This document shows positions 44,616 to 56,411 of a DNA stretch of 64,000 nt, piece by piece. A program made the position numbers and the translations under genes. A model generated the notes under the pieces. It was not told the DNA's origin. It saw nothing but the letters and a program-made list of their open reading frames with translations, and did no database searches. Each line of letters begins with the position of its first letter. Position 1 is the first letter of the stretch. Origin of the DNA: Perkinsus olseni (Eukaryota > Perkinsozoa > Perkinsida > Perkinsidae); contig JABANP010000019.1 in assembly GCA_013115135.1 (NCBI GenBank), positions 230,218-294,217 on the forward strand, given 5' to 3'.

Positions 44616-46383
44616 TCAGGGTCGATGACTCCCACGGGAGTACACTCTTCGAACCCACCCTTCAGGATGACGGAATCGCACACTTCCCTCCAGGTGACGT
44701 CTTGGAAGGCTCCCCAGGTCGAATCCGTTGTACCGGGCGAGATATGCCTGCATGATGTGGTACTTCTTCGACATACCCGCGAAATGTACGACGAAGCCTG
44801 TGGTGTTGATGTCACCTCTAGGAGTCTTGAAGTTGATATCAACAACCCGCGGGTCCACGAACTTGATAGACCTCGTCGCACGCGCCCCGAAGGGGCCAGC
44901 GATGCGTGCCAACTCGGTGAGAACGCAATACGTGAGATCAGCCACACTGTGAAGTAAACTCCTGAAGGGCAGCACTTCCGATAGACAGCTGCTGCTGTAC
45001 TGGTATGAGGTGCTGTTCCCAACCACACCCCCCTCGGGAAGCCTCCCAGACATCTCGTCAGTAGCGTACTGGAGGACTGTCAACGCCAGCGCATCCTGGT
45101 CCACGAAAGGCAAACCGTAGATGCTCGCGTAGCTCAGCAGGATATCCAGGAAATGCCGTCCATTAAAACTGTTACGAATGATCGCTAGTCCTCCATTGAG
45201 CTCAGTCCTGTCAGGCACATCCCTCAGTACGACATGAGCACCGTCTGCGAGGAACTGATGGAGTGGTATGTCGTAGCAAGAGAAGCTGACCACCATGTCC
45301 GCTGCATCGGCCACGATGATAGCATCGTAGTGCGACAGCCATTGACTGGCCGCCCGCCATTTGATCCAACCGACTGACGACGGTTGAGCTACACTCACTT
45401 CTCGTGGCTCGCCGGTTTTCCCAATCACAAACCTGAGGGGCCACACTGCCCTAGGATACCGGACAGTGTGCAAGGGGTCATAGCCGTCGTACTCCTCATC
45501 GTCAACAACGACCTCGTAGCCATGGCGGGCAGCATAGCATCTCCACATGCCCACTGCCGACCGCGTAAGAGGCGAGTCCCTAGTGTTATAAGCAACAGAA
45601 AGGACCAGCCCAACGCGGTGAGCCCTGTGGGACGGATCTCTCTAGTGTCCCCGGTGAGGGATGCCTCGTCCGACGAGCCATACGCTGCTCTGCTACAGCA
45701 CACCTCCTGGCACGCTCTTCCCGCCACCAGTAGAAGGAGGGGGCCATCAGAGCAGATCTTGGGACCTCCTGACGCAGCTGTGCTACCCTGTCCAACATCA
45801 TAGCGAGAGTCGACGCCTGACTGAAGTAGAGGAGTTGCAGGGCGTACGAGCATTTGGAGCGGGAGAGATGGCCTCGGTGCTCGTCCCGTCGCCACACTGA
45901 GTGTTGCCAAACCCGAAGGTACATCGTTGTACAGAAATCGAGGAGTGCCATCACTACATGATCACCGCTCTTGCCAACCTCATCACATACAGTAGCTGTC
46001 GGTACACTGTCGGAGTGGCCTTCGTGATGAAACCACTTATACGCCATTATATCGCATTGCCGATCGTAGCGCCCCTCCCGCAGCGGCGAGCACACCAATG
46101 GGAAGAGCTCAACAAGCCTCGGGTGGAATAGCGGGGCGGTCAGAAACTGGACCAAGTCAAAATCAACGACTCCCGCCTCTCTTATGTCTTCAGCCAAGCT
46201 CGCAAAACCGTCCTTCGTGCCACTCGAACAACATATCCGGAAAGAGGACCCTCGGCTGGATACGCAATCTTCGGGTCCATCGGGTTCATAGCGAGGATTA
46301 CAGCAATACGCTCGGAACTCCACATCATACCACTCGATGTTACACTCAGTATCTTTTACTTCCCCAACGCAGGACACGAACAA
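44616..46383 (-). CDS. Glycosyltransferase-like protein (nucleotide-sugar transferase fold)
   Basis: Two or more exons. The upstream part (about 45590-46383) has a Cys-rich N-terminus (ECNIEWYDVEFRAYCCNP), then DIREAGVVDFDLVQFLTAPL. The downstream part opens VLSVAYNTRDSPLTRSAVGM then WRCYAARHGYEVVVDDEEYD, the start of a GT-A fold. WIKWRAASQWLSHYDAIIVA then DAADM follows, equivalent to the DxD region with the first Asp shifted. NGGLAIIRNSFNGRHFLDIL, PFVDQDALALTVLQYA and TGFVVHFAGMSKKYHIMQAY come next, and the ORF ends at 44616. The texture matches GMA12/MNN10-like transferases. The 5' end is unresolved: the frame opens without an ATG, so a signal or anchor exon is probably missing. Confidence 0.62.
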
Positions 46384-46589
46384 GAGCGAAGTAGAGAAGC
46401 ATACGAGAGCACCCCACTACGACATGCAACCATCAAACTGATTCAAGCCCTTCCTCTCCTCCGACTCAGGACCACTAACAACACAACCCTGCCGAGTCAA
46501 TTCTTTCCAGCCAGTATTCCTAGCACCGTTGCAAGAGCCTCAGAGTGCGCCAAAAGAAACTAGAGCTGTCGCGATGATGACTACAACGC

Positions 46590-47671
46590 TTACAGCTGGA
46601 TCTTGGCCTCCTCGGACTCGGGAATGATGTTACGGTCAACAGCGGTACCCTCCTCGGCGGACTCGGTGTGAAGCTCCATCAAGCGGGTGAGGTCGAACTT
46701 CGGCTTCTTGAGGATCTTAACCTTGCGGATATAGCAGTCCTTAAGGGGATAGATCGAGCGGGTCTGCTTCTCGATCTCGGCACCAATGGACTCGGTGACG
46801 AAACGCTTGACGAGGTCGCTCATGCGGCACTTGGAAGCCTCAGCAGCCATGATATCGACCATCCTGAAGAGAAGGAAATACAACATGCAAGATGAATCGG
46901 ACTATCACAATGACGAGAGTCGCTAACCCCCATTACTTCTTGCGGATCCTGCGGATCTGAGCACCGCTGGCGTAGCAGTTAGCCTTAACAGACTCCGGGC
47001 GCTTCTTAGTGAAGCCAATGGAGAAGAGGCGGAGGATGTAACCATCAGTGGTCTTGACATCAACGTGGGCCTCGATCAAAGTCTGCCACTTGCGGATAAG
47101 AGAGCAGAGCTTGTCACGGGTGAAGTCCATGCCGTGGAAGTCGGTGAGGGCGTTGCGGCCCTGGACCTCCTGGACCTCCAACTTGATCTTACGGAAAGAG
47201 TGATCTTCGTTGGAGTTCAAGTCGGCAAGGTTGACCTCGCAGATGCGGCCCTTGAGAGCCTCAGAGGCAATCTAAAAGCAACAACGGAATGGAAAAGTCG
47301 CTACACCGACAGGAACTCTGTCAACACAAATAGTTCAGCCGAAGTGAGTTGATCGGGCGAGATGTATTACCTTGGTACCGGTGGTCTTGGTGACCAAAGT
47401 CTTGCCGGCCTCGCGGACGGAGAACATAGTGGGGGCCTTAACCGAGTACCACTCCTTCTTGAGGAAGGGATCTCCCCTGCAAGAACGACAGATCAACAGG
47501 AGGACTATTGACTACGAAAACGACACGACGAGAGCAGCAGCTAAATTCGCCCACACAACGCTTCTATAGGACGACTGCCAAGTGACCGACTACTACGACC
47601 CAGTATTATTACACCTTCTTCTTGCCTCCCTTCTTTCCCTTGGTGAGTCTCTTGTTCTTGCCAACGGCCAT
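46590..47671 (-). CDS. RPS3A: 40S ribosomal protein eS1 (RPS3A)
   Basis: A component of the small ribosomal subunit. Four exons join exactly: 47671-47613 ([19 protein letters not shown]), 47476-47371 ([20 protein letters not shown]), 47271-46937 and 46863-46590. The third exon carries [40 protein letters not shown] and [20 protein letters not shown]. The last carries [40 protein letters not shown] and an acidic tail ending SEEAKIQL. Alignment in memory with animal RPS3A is close along the whole length. Codon use is strongly biased, as expected for a highly expressed gene. Introns of about 136, 99 and 73 nt are longer than most others here. Confidence 0.96.
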
Positions 47672-48544
47672 GGTGCTGGTGTACGGGGTGGCTGCACGAG
47701 GTCGGCGCGAACTCTCGATCGATCACTTGATCGATTTGCGCAGAGCGCGGGCGGAGCGACGGCGCATTTTCTCGACCGCTGCTGGGTGGGCCCGGGCTAG
47801 TGCGATTCGCTAACCCTTCATAATGATGCTAGATCACCGCTATGTTAACTCATGCCCATGACTCAGAGGGACCCTCCAGAACGTCCGATGTAGCAGCGAG
47901 GCGCCGTGCCCGTGTTGAGTGTCGCCTGATCATTGTTCGAGTGTCGTTTCAGCGAACACATAGCCACTTCAATAGGAGATTGCCGATGACTCTATAGAAC
48001 CTCGGTGGCTACCATTCGACCGTGGACGCATGCCGCAGTGTGTCGGTGGTAAACCTCACGGGGCCCCTACGTGCATGAGATGTCGTTTGACCTCGACTGT
48101 TGTCTCTGCAGGATACCCCTCCGTAACTATCGTGTAACTCAAGTGCAATGGTGGTATGTAAGAGAATATACTAATAGAACCCGCAAATCCTCTTCTGTCG
48201 TCTTGCATCACTCAACTGCCGTCAACTCAGCTGCGGTCGTCTCCACATACTTATCGTCTGTCTCTGTCATCTCTGCTGTTCTCTCGAGCTCCACCTCCGC
48301 GACCATAACGCTCGGATGGCGAGTGACGCCGGTAGTCTTGACGGGAGTCGGAGCGTCTTCTGTGGTAGTCCGACGAACGCCTAGGGTGTTAACAACAGTA
48401 ATTTACCTAGTGGTGAAACACTGCATCTAATAACGGCTCATTGTGTACCTGTGACCCCTGTACCTGTGCCGATTGGCGGCCCTCTCACAGCTAGATCTAT
48501 CTACCCTATCTAACGCCCCCTACCCGATGCCAAGCCAGCGCTTA
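47672..48544. other. Upstream region of RPS3A
   Basis: About 870 bp between the RPS3A start and the SR-protein stop, both on minus. A plus-strand ORF at 48071-48430 is Val/Ser/Thr-rich without family texture and I do not support it. The stretch probably holds the strong RPS3A promoter; no TATA-like element stands out. Confidence 0.4.
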
Positions 48545-49407
48545 TCACCTGTCATCTCTTCTACGGTCACTGCGGTCCCTGGAATAAGAACGGCTTCTGC
48601 TCCTGCGGTCGCGCGAGGAACGACGATGTCGACGACTGCGATCACCATCGCGGCTGTCGTAGCTGCGACTTCTCCTATCACCCGAGTAGGATCGGGAGCG
48701 GGAACGTGATGAGGATGATGACGAGCTGTATCCGTATCTTGCAGAAAGCAGCCCAATACCATGCATAGGGAGGAAAGGAACCTCGTGAACTCACTTGGCT
48801 CTTCGACGTTCTCTACTTCTACTGCGGCTCGACAGAGCGCCGTAACTCCTCCGCTTCCCGCTCCTGAGCAAACAACGACCGTGACTCAAACAAAACCGAT
48901 GCAATAAACTGTGCGGGAAGTTTCTATGGGGCGTGGACTTACCTATTATATCCTCCACGTTCCCTAGCAGCGTATGCTGAGCTTGCACTGGCCTGCCCGC
49001 GGGATCGGTACTCGGCCTTCAGCGGTATTCCATTCAGCACAACCTACCCATCCGCAGAATCATCCGGTCCCAGGAAACGTCGATAACAGAAGAGCCCCCG
49101 CTGTTACCTCGCCACTGTCACAGGCAGCCAGTGCAGCCTTAGCACTATCCGAACGTTCGTAGCGGATGTAGGCAGCCATCTCATTACGCTTGTCCACGGG
49201 AGGTAACCAACACACTGTGATCTGAGATGGAGCGATGAGGCAACCCCGCTGACCGAGGCTGACAGCACTTACGTCGCCGTATTTCTGGAAAACCTGCTTG
49301 AGTCCTATCCTATTGGCCGCGGGCGTCAGGCCAGCAACGATGTCAATAGCATTCTGCTGAGCATCACGTGGAGCTTCCCGGCCGAGGCCTGGACGATAGA
49401 CGGCCAT
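48545..49407 (-). CDS. SR-type splicing factor (RRM plus RS domain)
   Basis: Start at 49407 (MAVYRPGLGREAPRDAQQNA). An RRM is split by an intron: IGLKQVFQKYGDVSAV in the first exon, then WLPPVDKRNEMAAYIRYE and SDSAKAALAACDSGEV in the second. A Gly/Ser/Tyr segment follows (YRSRGQASASSAYAARERGG). Then come two RS-rich exons: SSRSRSRERRRAK (about 48800), and YGYSSSSSSSRSRSRSYSGD followed by many RS/RD repeats to the stop at 48545. Such proteins bind exonic RNA and recruit the spliceosome through phosphorylated RS repeats. In a genome with introns this short and numerous the gene is expected. Confidence 0.82.
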
Positions 49408-49989
49408 AGTGAGACAAAAGCGGGGGCGGCGGCGGCAGGAACTATCAACAGGGCTGTCCTCATCCAACGTGAAGTGAAAGCAACAGCCACTCCCCCAGAT
49501 GCCCCCTGATCGAGGCTCCTCACGCAAGGACAGCAGGTCAAAGAGACTGAGTCACAACATGCCCAGCAACCAGCACGGATTTCCTAATCAATTCCACCGG
49601 GCCCCGGATCTCAGCTATAGCTCTGAGTCGATCCACAAGGGCGTCAGGATTCAAGCTCCTTGTACCCGCTGGCCATCGACCATGCTAGTGAGTGCGAGAG
49701 AAGATCCGGGGGTCCGTCCCCATCAGGCATGGAGCTACTCACGACTCCCCCCACAACATGCCTGTTGGGAATACCGTACCCATCGGTAGCAGGAGGTCGG
49801 TCAGGCAGAGAAGCCACGGACGGAGGAGAGTCCATATCGGGTATCTGCCACGTGCAAACCACTCACCATTACCCATAACTACCAATGATAACGGAGCCAT
49901 CTCGCTGATGGAAAACAACGGGCCTACCGTAGCAGCTCCCGTTGCAGAACATGTACTCGAGCAGAATCACTGCGATCAATCCTCACCAG
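49408..49989. other. Intergenic, no gene seen
   Basis: No recognisable coding texture on either strand across about 580 bp between two minus-strand genes. The stretch probably includes the SR gene promoter. Confidence 0.35.
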
Positions 49990-51313
49990 CCCTACGTGAA
50001 TGACGCTCATCCGACGGCCGCAGACGCCAAGGAATAGTCCCACCTTTCTGCCGCAGCGAACTCGGCAGACCGGCGGAAAGCCACCAGCTGCTCATCAACT
50101 TCCCTTCTATGCAGCGCACCATCACAAATCCTCAGTCCTCTATCATGCCCTCGTAGTTGCCCTCCCAAGCGAGCCACCGAAGCCTCCAAGAGTTTGATAT
50201 ACTCCCTCTGTTGCCGACGTTCTTTCACCAGCCTACTCAAGCGCGCTGACAGCTCCTCGTTCAACACTTCTGATGCTTCGCTCCGCCGTAGATATCTGAT
50301 AATTTCAGCGACCAAGCTAATGCTTAGTGGCGACCACAGGCCTCAAGCACTACACCTCAATCTCTTTCCTCGACGCACTCAGACCCTCAGCCGCCGACAG
50401 TTTCATCTCCCACAGCTGATCATTCAGCCTCTCATTTTCCCCTTCGACCTTCACCAACTTCTCCGCAAGACGCTCCTACAACTGGGGAAAGCTCCACCAC
50501 AACCCAGGACGATATTTACCTTCTCCCCCTGCAAAGCCACTGCTGAACTTTTCTCCTGCCTGGCGAGCTCCGCGGCACGCAGCAGTATTCCGGCAACCAT
50601 CTCACCACCATCTGCGCAATAGGGACAGGCCACGACACCCCTACAGCTGTCCAGCTGTGAGCACCCAGAATCTCAGCCAGCTTAGACAAGGTTTCTGCTG
50701 GGTCCCCCGCTCCAGCCTGAATCGCTAGCATCATTTCCCCGACCTTCTTCTCGAGCGACTGCTTCCTCGACCGCTCGATCTACAGCACACTTCCTTCGAG
50801 TATTGCCGGTGAACCACACCTTCAGTTGTCGACTGGCCGAACCCAAACGAGCCAGCAGACGCTTCTGGTCCTCCCTCTGCTCATTCAGCTGAGAATGAGC
50901 CTCGGCCAGCTTGCAGTTCAGAGCCACTCGCTCATCCGCCAGAGCTGGGACCACGGCTGCTTCTACATTATCATCAGCACCAACGAGCTTACCTCCGACC
51001 TGCGCCGATGCTGGTGCCAATGAGGGGCCGACAACCACCCCTCGTCTAGGAGTGGCTGCCAGACTGCTTGAAGGGGAGGACGCTGGTACGAGAGGTCGAT
51101 TCTGAGACCAAGACTCTACCCCCACTCGCCAGGCAATAGCAATAGTACCGACGATCGCCCAGCACTGGTCCTCGAGGATCTGCCAGGCCCCGGGCTTGGT
51201 ATTCCACAGTCACCCAGGAGCTCCGTCTGCCTCATCCGTGTACGCGCCTGTGCCTCTAGGAGGCGCCGCTCCAGCTCAGCACTCGGGCTGGCAGTCTCAC
51301 CGTTCGCTGTCAT
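49990..51313 (-). CDS. Long coiled-coil protein
   Basis: Start at 51313 (MTANGETASPSAELERRLLE), followed by AQARTRMRQTELLGD. Further exons are helical with heptad texture: LADERVALNCKLAEAHSQLN then EQREDQKRLLARLGSASRQL (about 50820-50945), EKLVKVEGENERLNDQLWEM (about 50400-50460) and LNEELSARLSRLVKERRQQR (about 50190-50260). A further HDRGLRICDGALHRREVDEQ lies downstream. The exon junctions are only partly resolved and the 3' end near 49990 is approximate. No motor, kinase or zinc domain is visible. A structural or tethering role is likely but not shown. Confidence 0.55.
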
Positions 51314-51484
51314 GGGATGAGCTAAACATAAACTGCAGTCAGCAATACAGGAGGGATGGGGTAGCCCCAGAACGCTAGACTGGTGAGGTAAGATCATTCA
51401 TAGTAGAAGCTTTGAAATGGCCAGGGCCAGGAACTTGCAGGCCAGTTAAGACAATCATATACTGAGACAATTATACGGCGAATA

Positions 51485-53908
51485 TTAGTGTGACGGAGCT
51501 GTGCTGTATGGTGGTGGGGAAGGGGACCTCGTCACAAAACCAGGCTCGATACCTGCCAGTGCACTGAATAGTGAAAAATCAGCGTCGCCAGGGATCGATC
51601 CATGGGCCTCGGGAGAGGAGAACGCGGCACGTGACGGACTTAGCCACCCCACCTCATCCTGATCTGCCTCTGCAAATGACCTCCAGGGAGTATTACACCT
51701 CATTATATCGATCCAATCTCGCGGCGGATGACACGCGAACTTGAGCAACTTGCGTTTCCGGCAGTACTGCAAGGCCAAGTATCTAAGGTTGAAGCATGGC
51801 AATTCCAGAGCATCCAACCTGCAGCCTACAAGATATTTCCAAACACCACCGCTCCCACTGTAAAAGCTATCACGCTCCACTCGGCATTCACAAAGGGCGC
51901 CCCCAGTATGAAGCATATGAATACTGAGGGCGGTAGCAGCAGAATTATACACCCCCAGAAGCCCAGAGGGATCGTATAGGGTCGCCAGATATTGGGATTG
52001 GTGTACCGCAGATAGAGGAAGGCCGCGAACTCGAGGAGCTCAGCCAGGCAGTATCTACAGAGAATCGGGCCCCTCAATAGGGCTGCAACAGTAGGGGTAT
52101 TTACATGCAGTTGAGGAGCTCCACGATGTCTAGAAAGTTCAAAGTAGTGAGACTTAGTATAACACAGAGCTGGAGGCATATAGCGATGGTAGGGGTCTCG
52201 TGGTGATTACGGTATGCCAACTTCTCAGGCAGCCACCCATGCTCGGCCATAGCCTGATTCGCAACGGAGGGTGAGCAACGCATCAATAGTACTGGAAGGA
52301 TACTACCTGTATTTGGTATGAATCGGAGGACATCTCGGCATGGTACTGGCCGACATTTGAGATAACCGCCGCAAGGACCACCCAACCGCCCAGAGCCCAT
52401 CCCCCAATATCGTATGCCACCTGAGTGGAGGCTAGCGGCATCACCATAACCTCAACCTTCAGAAGGACCCCACCTTCCCCAAGAACCCAGCCTGCCATGC
52501 GTCGAAGGCCTGATCTCCCTCGAGCGCAAAGGACCCGTCCACGCCGGTCGCAATACCCAGCGGTAGAATATAGGCCAGGCAAGTGAGACACAAGGCGAGT
52601 AGCAAAGCCTTAGGCATGGCAGAGCGTGCGTTCTCTACCTGGAATGCAGAACGTGATCTCCCGCGTAAGGGCTACTACTACTACCTCTCCTGCCAGAGTC
52701 GATACCGAATCCCAGTAGTTGAGGTTCCAAAAGAGGACATTGAGCCACTTGGTCCACTCCATGTCCCTCCGTTCGAGTAGCCAGTTCGAAGGATCCACTC
52801 GGGGCGCTCCCATTATTATAAAGACGATGAATGGTGATAGCACAAAGCACATCATCACCACAGCTAACCACCCCACGACCTGATCACCGACAGCAGACAT
52901 GAAAGCCATCGCCGTGGGTCCCGCAGAACTCACTTTCAGGCCTCTGTAGTTGACGTATGTGAGAGCAAGCGTGAGAACGACGAGCGCTATGTTGCTGTAC
53001 CTGTTGCGAGCAGCAGTACGATAAGGTCACCGTAGCGCTATGCGCTTGTTTGACCACCGCCCCGAGTATTACAACTTCTCATTGAGGATCGGAAAGGCCA
53101 CTGCCAGGTAGCTCATGAGTAAATGGGGGTATATAGCGTTATCAGTAGCCCCCGAAAGCCAGGACCAGAAGCCCTCCTGGAAGCCCCAGTATGGCCCGAA
53201 TGCTGCAGTGACCCATGAGACGTATCTGAGGTAGTACTAGGCGCCAGGCAATCGCGTTGGAAATGAACGAAGACGGTAAGAGAGTTATTTCACCGCTGTA
53301 GACTCACCCGCAGTTGCTTGGGAAAGTGCTGCTCATCTCAGCGGTGACTAAAGCCTCCGGTAAGCACCATACCAATGGGAATATGAGGAAGCCTATGAGG
53401 GCCCAGAACGGTCCACCAGCCGCCACAGCATCCTCCGTTCCGAATGGTCCGCCTGACGAAGGAAGTCAGAGTACTCTACCCGTCTGGCTCTAGGGGAGAG
53501 GCTTATCTGTCGCGCCGAGTTCAGTCAATCCCTTCCTAAAGCGTGCGACAGAACACGCCCTTTCAGAATAGCCAACTTAATTGCTTCTAACCACGAACTT
53601 TGGACCACGGATTGCCTCCCCAGCTTACCAGAGACTGAGTAGAATATGATAGCAACTGCTCCCCACAACGTGAGTGGCTTCTTTCTCCCCTGTGGCTTTA
53701 TCATATAGCTCACTGAAGGGGAGGTAGGGTGGACGTTCAATGGGCTCCTCAATTCCGATTCCTCAGCCACTATAGCCTGGGTCTCAGCAGCATCACGTGA
53801 CATTTTACGCGGCGGCCTTTGCTGCAGCTGCTGTCCTCCACCAGACAGACGTCTGTACGATTGATGGGAGTTCTCGTGGTCGACTCCCGTATGGTCTTCC
53901 ATTACCAT
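51485..53908 (-). CDS. APC-superfamily polyamine/amino-acid transporter (PUT/LAT-like)
   Basis: Start at 53908 ([20 protein letters not shown]), a polar cytosolic head. TM1 is [18 protein letters not shown] with the unwound GPFGTEDAV loop in the next exon, the substrate-binding hallmark. [20 protein letters not shown] and [13 protein letters not shown] follow. [35 protein letters not shown] and [20 protein letters not shown] then LAGEV (about 52675-52780) come next. [56 protein letters not shown] and [20 protein letters not shown] complete the membrane part. The tail ends at 51485. The order and the [14 protein letters not shown] signature match plant and protist polyamine-uptake transporters. 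About ten exons. Confidence 0.87.
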
Positions 53909-54736
53909 TACCCTCGTGTAGTAGTATGGTAGATCCTGCTAACAGATGGTCCTGATGATCTCGTTAGTGCCTCCGGTCGATAAGATGATGACGACGCTCA
54001 AGCCAATGGAATGGTAAGAGAGCCATTAAACTGAACATCACGCAGTTACCATTGCGCTGTTGGGATAGCCACCATGTGTCCGAGATGCAGACCCTTGACG
54101 TAACACGCGAATCCAATTACGATTCTATTCTGGTATGCGGTAGCATCACCAGTGGTGGTGACTCACCACAACAGGAATGATGGTCGAATAAATTTCGCGC
54201 CCGCCCCCACGATCGAATTACCCATCCTCTGATGATGATCCTCGTCCAAGGTTGTGCGCCATGGCCCATGGCATTCAATCGAGATACACCCCTCGACTTG
54301 CAGTGTTTGCATTAGTAAGCATAGCGCGTAAACTGACCACAGCTACCCATACTAACTAGCTACGATGATGATTTATTATTCACGACCACCGCGTTGGTCA
54401 TTGCCGCCATACATCTGTCGTCCGGTGGAGCCCGTGCACGGTCCCATAAGCTCTATGGGACGGTACACGGGCTCCAAGGATACAGGGTGCTTGGTCGCTG
54501 AACGGTTAACGTGAAAAGTGTGACCAAGATGCCAAGGATTCAACTCTTCGGAAAATTTTGGCGCCGCGACCCGCCATGGAGACCTCACGAGGAATACCAA
54601 AGCGAAACTCGACCAATGCACTTTTGAGACCTGTGTCGAGTTCCGTTTCGAATATCCCGGTTAAATGCGCAACCACTCGCGAGAAAATGCCCCCCGAAAG
54701 TTGTGGGAAATCCTGTACAGATACTTTCACCTCTTG
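53909..54736. other. Intergenic flank of the retrotransposon
   Basis: No supported gene. Minus-strand ORFs at 54376-54875 have no domain texture and run into the LTR. A strong hairpin at 54427-54475 is listed separately. Confidence 0.45.
54427..54475. repeat. Strong inverted repeat (hairpin)
   Basis: GGAGCCCGTGCACGGTCCCA on the left pairs with TGGGACGGTACACGGGCTCC on the right. About 22 bp of stem have two mismatches and a loop of about 5 nt. It lies about 260 bp outside the LTR. It could be a structured RNA, a terminator or a remnant of a small inverted-repeat element. Confidence 0.7.
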
Positions 54737-55109
54737 TGTTGTAGTCACCCACTTCACTAAACCCAAACACGCTGCTCAAGTAGTTAATACCCTTCGGATA
54801 ACTTGTGTATGAGGTACTGCCGCTCGACGGGAGGAGTAGCGTCGAAATAAGAGAAGGAGTCTCTCTCAAAAACAAGTCTTATGGCAAACTGCCTACAATG
54901 AGCCAATAATGAAACACCCACTCGAACAATCATCACGACTCTCAGATCACCATAAACTCGTCTCAAATAATAGTAATACTAAGCGTAGTGTGCGCTTTGC
55001 ACGCATGCGCACCGTTTCCGCTGCGCGCACGCAAAAGATAGACAATCACTGTCTATAAATAGACAGCCGTCACAACCCGTACATCAGTCTTAGGCCGTTG
55101 GACGCATCA
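54737..55109 (-). repeat. 3' LTR
   Basis: 373 bp, apparently identical to 63627-63999 at a fixed offset of 8890. On the minus strand it starts TGATGCGTCCAACGG and ends GTGACTACAACA, the canonical TG...CA. An internal palindrome-like GACAATCACTGTCTATAAAT contains a TATAAA-like word. The stop codon of the integrase ORF is the TGA at its first three bases. Confidence 0.93.
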
Positions 55110-56411
55110 GTTGCCGCCCGGAGCTAGGGACACTCCGATCTCAGACAGACGCCGCATGACCTCTGCCGGAATCTTCATCCTCTTCGTCATACCAAAGCTA
55201 CCACTTCGGAAGCAACTCGTCGGCAACCGCACCCTGTACAGACGGAAACCTCGTTCTGGTTGTAGGCGGAAGTGTCCGTGGCTACGATCCGTGTACAAGG
55301 GCCTGAAGACCTCCGTTGACGGCTCCATATCATAGACTTGCACGTCTACGTCAGACTTGAACTTTTCCTCCACCCTGACGATCACGAAAGCGGGAGCCTT
55401 CTTACCATAGTTGACGTTCGCGACAGCGTACTCTCCAGCCTTCAACTGGGCTAGAGTGACCGGACTTCCGTGCATCGGCTGATCACGAAACTCGATCTCC
55501 TCAGCTCTCACAGACAACTGCCGATAAGGGACCCTCTGCTCGACGCCTCCATGAGTACGTACCCAAACCGTCTTCGCATCAGGATCAGCATGCACGTACT
55601 TGTGAATGGCCTCGGGAACCTCACCGCCTCTGTCTGGAGCCTTTATCACCACCGCCGAATCCACTCGGTTTCCCCTCCTCCAGGTAACCTTCGTACCCGG
55701 GAGCAAAGGTGGGGAACTCTTGGAATCCCCTGACCTCGTTGCTCGCTCGAACCTCAAGTACCCCGCATCGTCAAGATGTTCTCGGCAGATCTCTCGGATG
55801 ACCTCGACCAAGTGAGAACCTCCCGAAGTCTGCACCTTCTTACCATCCATAGAGCTTGCCAAACCCCCAAAGAACAAGTGGAGGGGGCCTCGGCTCACAC
55901 CCAACGCGCACTCCGCTGGACCGGGCATCGGCCCCTGACCAACCGCATGATTATGATAATAAGTAGCCAAGGTCAGAGCGTAGTCCCAGGGTAGAGCTCG
56001 GGAAAGTCGGTCCATGAACATCTTAATCAGGCCTACCGACCGTTCCGCAAGGCCATTCCCTTGCGGGTTATACCCCAGTACCCGGTGACACCGGAATCCC
56101 AGCAGTGACGCCATCATCTCCGTGACGCGGGACCGATACGCGGGCCCGCCATCACTCACAAAGTTTTGGTACTCCAAAGTAGCATATCCACTTCTCCGCC
56201 AGTACTCGAACGAAGGAGCCGGCATCCTCGCTGACCACCGGGGAAGAAACCACATAACCGCTACCACCACATACCAACAGAAGAAATGCCACGTATGAAG
56301 GGTCGCTAGCCTGCGCCAAACCAGTCGGAGGATGACCGAAGTCGCTGTGCACAATGTCGAATCTCTCCACCGTCGGAGCCCTTGGGTTCGGCGGGGTATC
56401 CAAATCCGCAC
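55107..56411 (-). CDS. Retrotransposon integrase, second part (other frame)
   Basis: This frame continues the integrase from about 56165. It has FVSDGGPAYRS with the second Asp of the D,D-35-E site and NPQGNGLAERSVG with the catalytic Glu. A C-terminal tail of about 250 residues includes a beta-barrel-like part (PGTKVTWRRGNRVDSAVVIK). The frame joins the main polyprotein only through a +1 shift near 56160-56170. It ends at the first codon of the 3' LTR. Confidence 0.82.
   Translation of the reverse strand: MRIWIPRRTQGLRRWRDSTLCTATSVILRLVWRRLATLHTWHFFCWYVVVAVMWFLPRWSARMPAPSFEYWRRSGYATLEYQNFVSDGGPAYRSRVTEMMASLLGFRCHRVLGYNPQGNGLAERSVGLIKMFMDRLSRALPWDYALTLATYYHNHAVGQGPMPGPAECALGVSRGPLHLFFGGLASSMDGKKVQTSGGSHLVEVIREICREHLDDAGYLRFERATRSGDSKSSPPLLPGTKVTWRRGNRVDSAVVIKAPDRGGEVPEAIHKYVHADPDAKTVWVRTHGGVEQRVPYRQLSVRAEEIEFRDQPMHGSPVTLAQLKAGEYAVANVNYGKKAPAFVIVRVEEKFKSDVDVQVYDMEPSTEVFRPLYTDRSHGHFRLQPERGFRLYRVRLPTSCFRSGSFGMTKRMKIPAEVMRRLSEIGVSLAPGGN

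Noticed and set aside
48071..48430. 119-codon plus-strand ORF upstream of RPS3A
   Set aside because: Val/Ser/Thr-rich without motif, no clear splice partners; probably promoter-region DNA.
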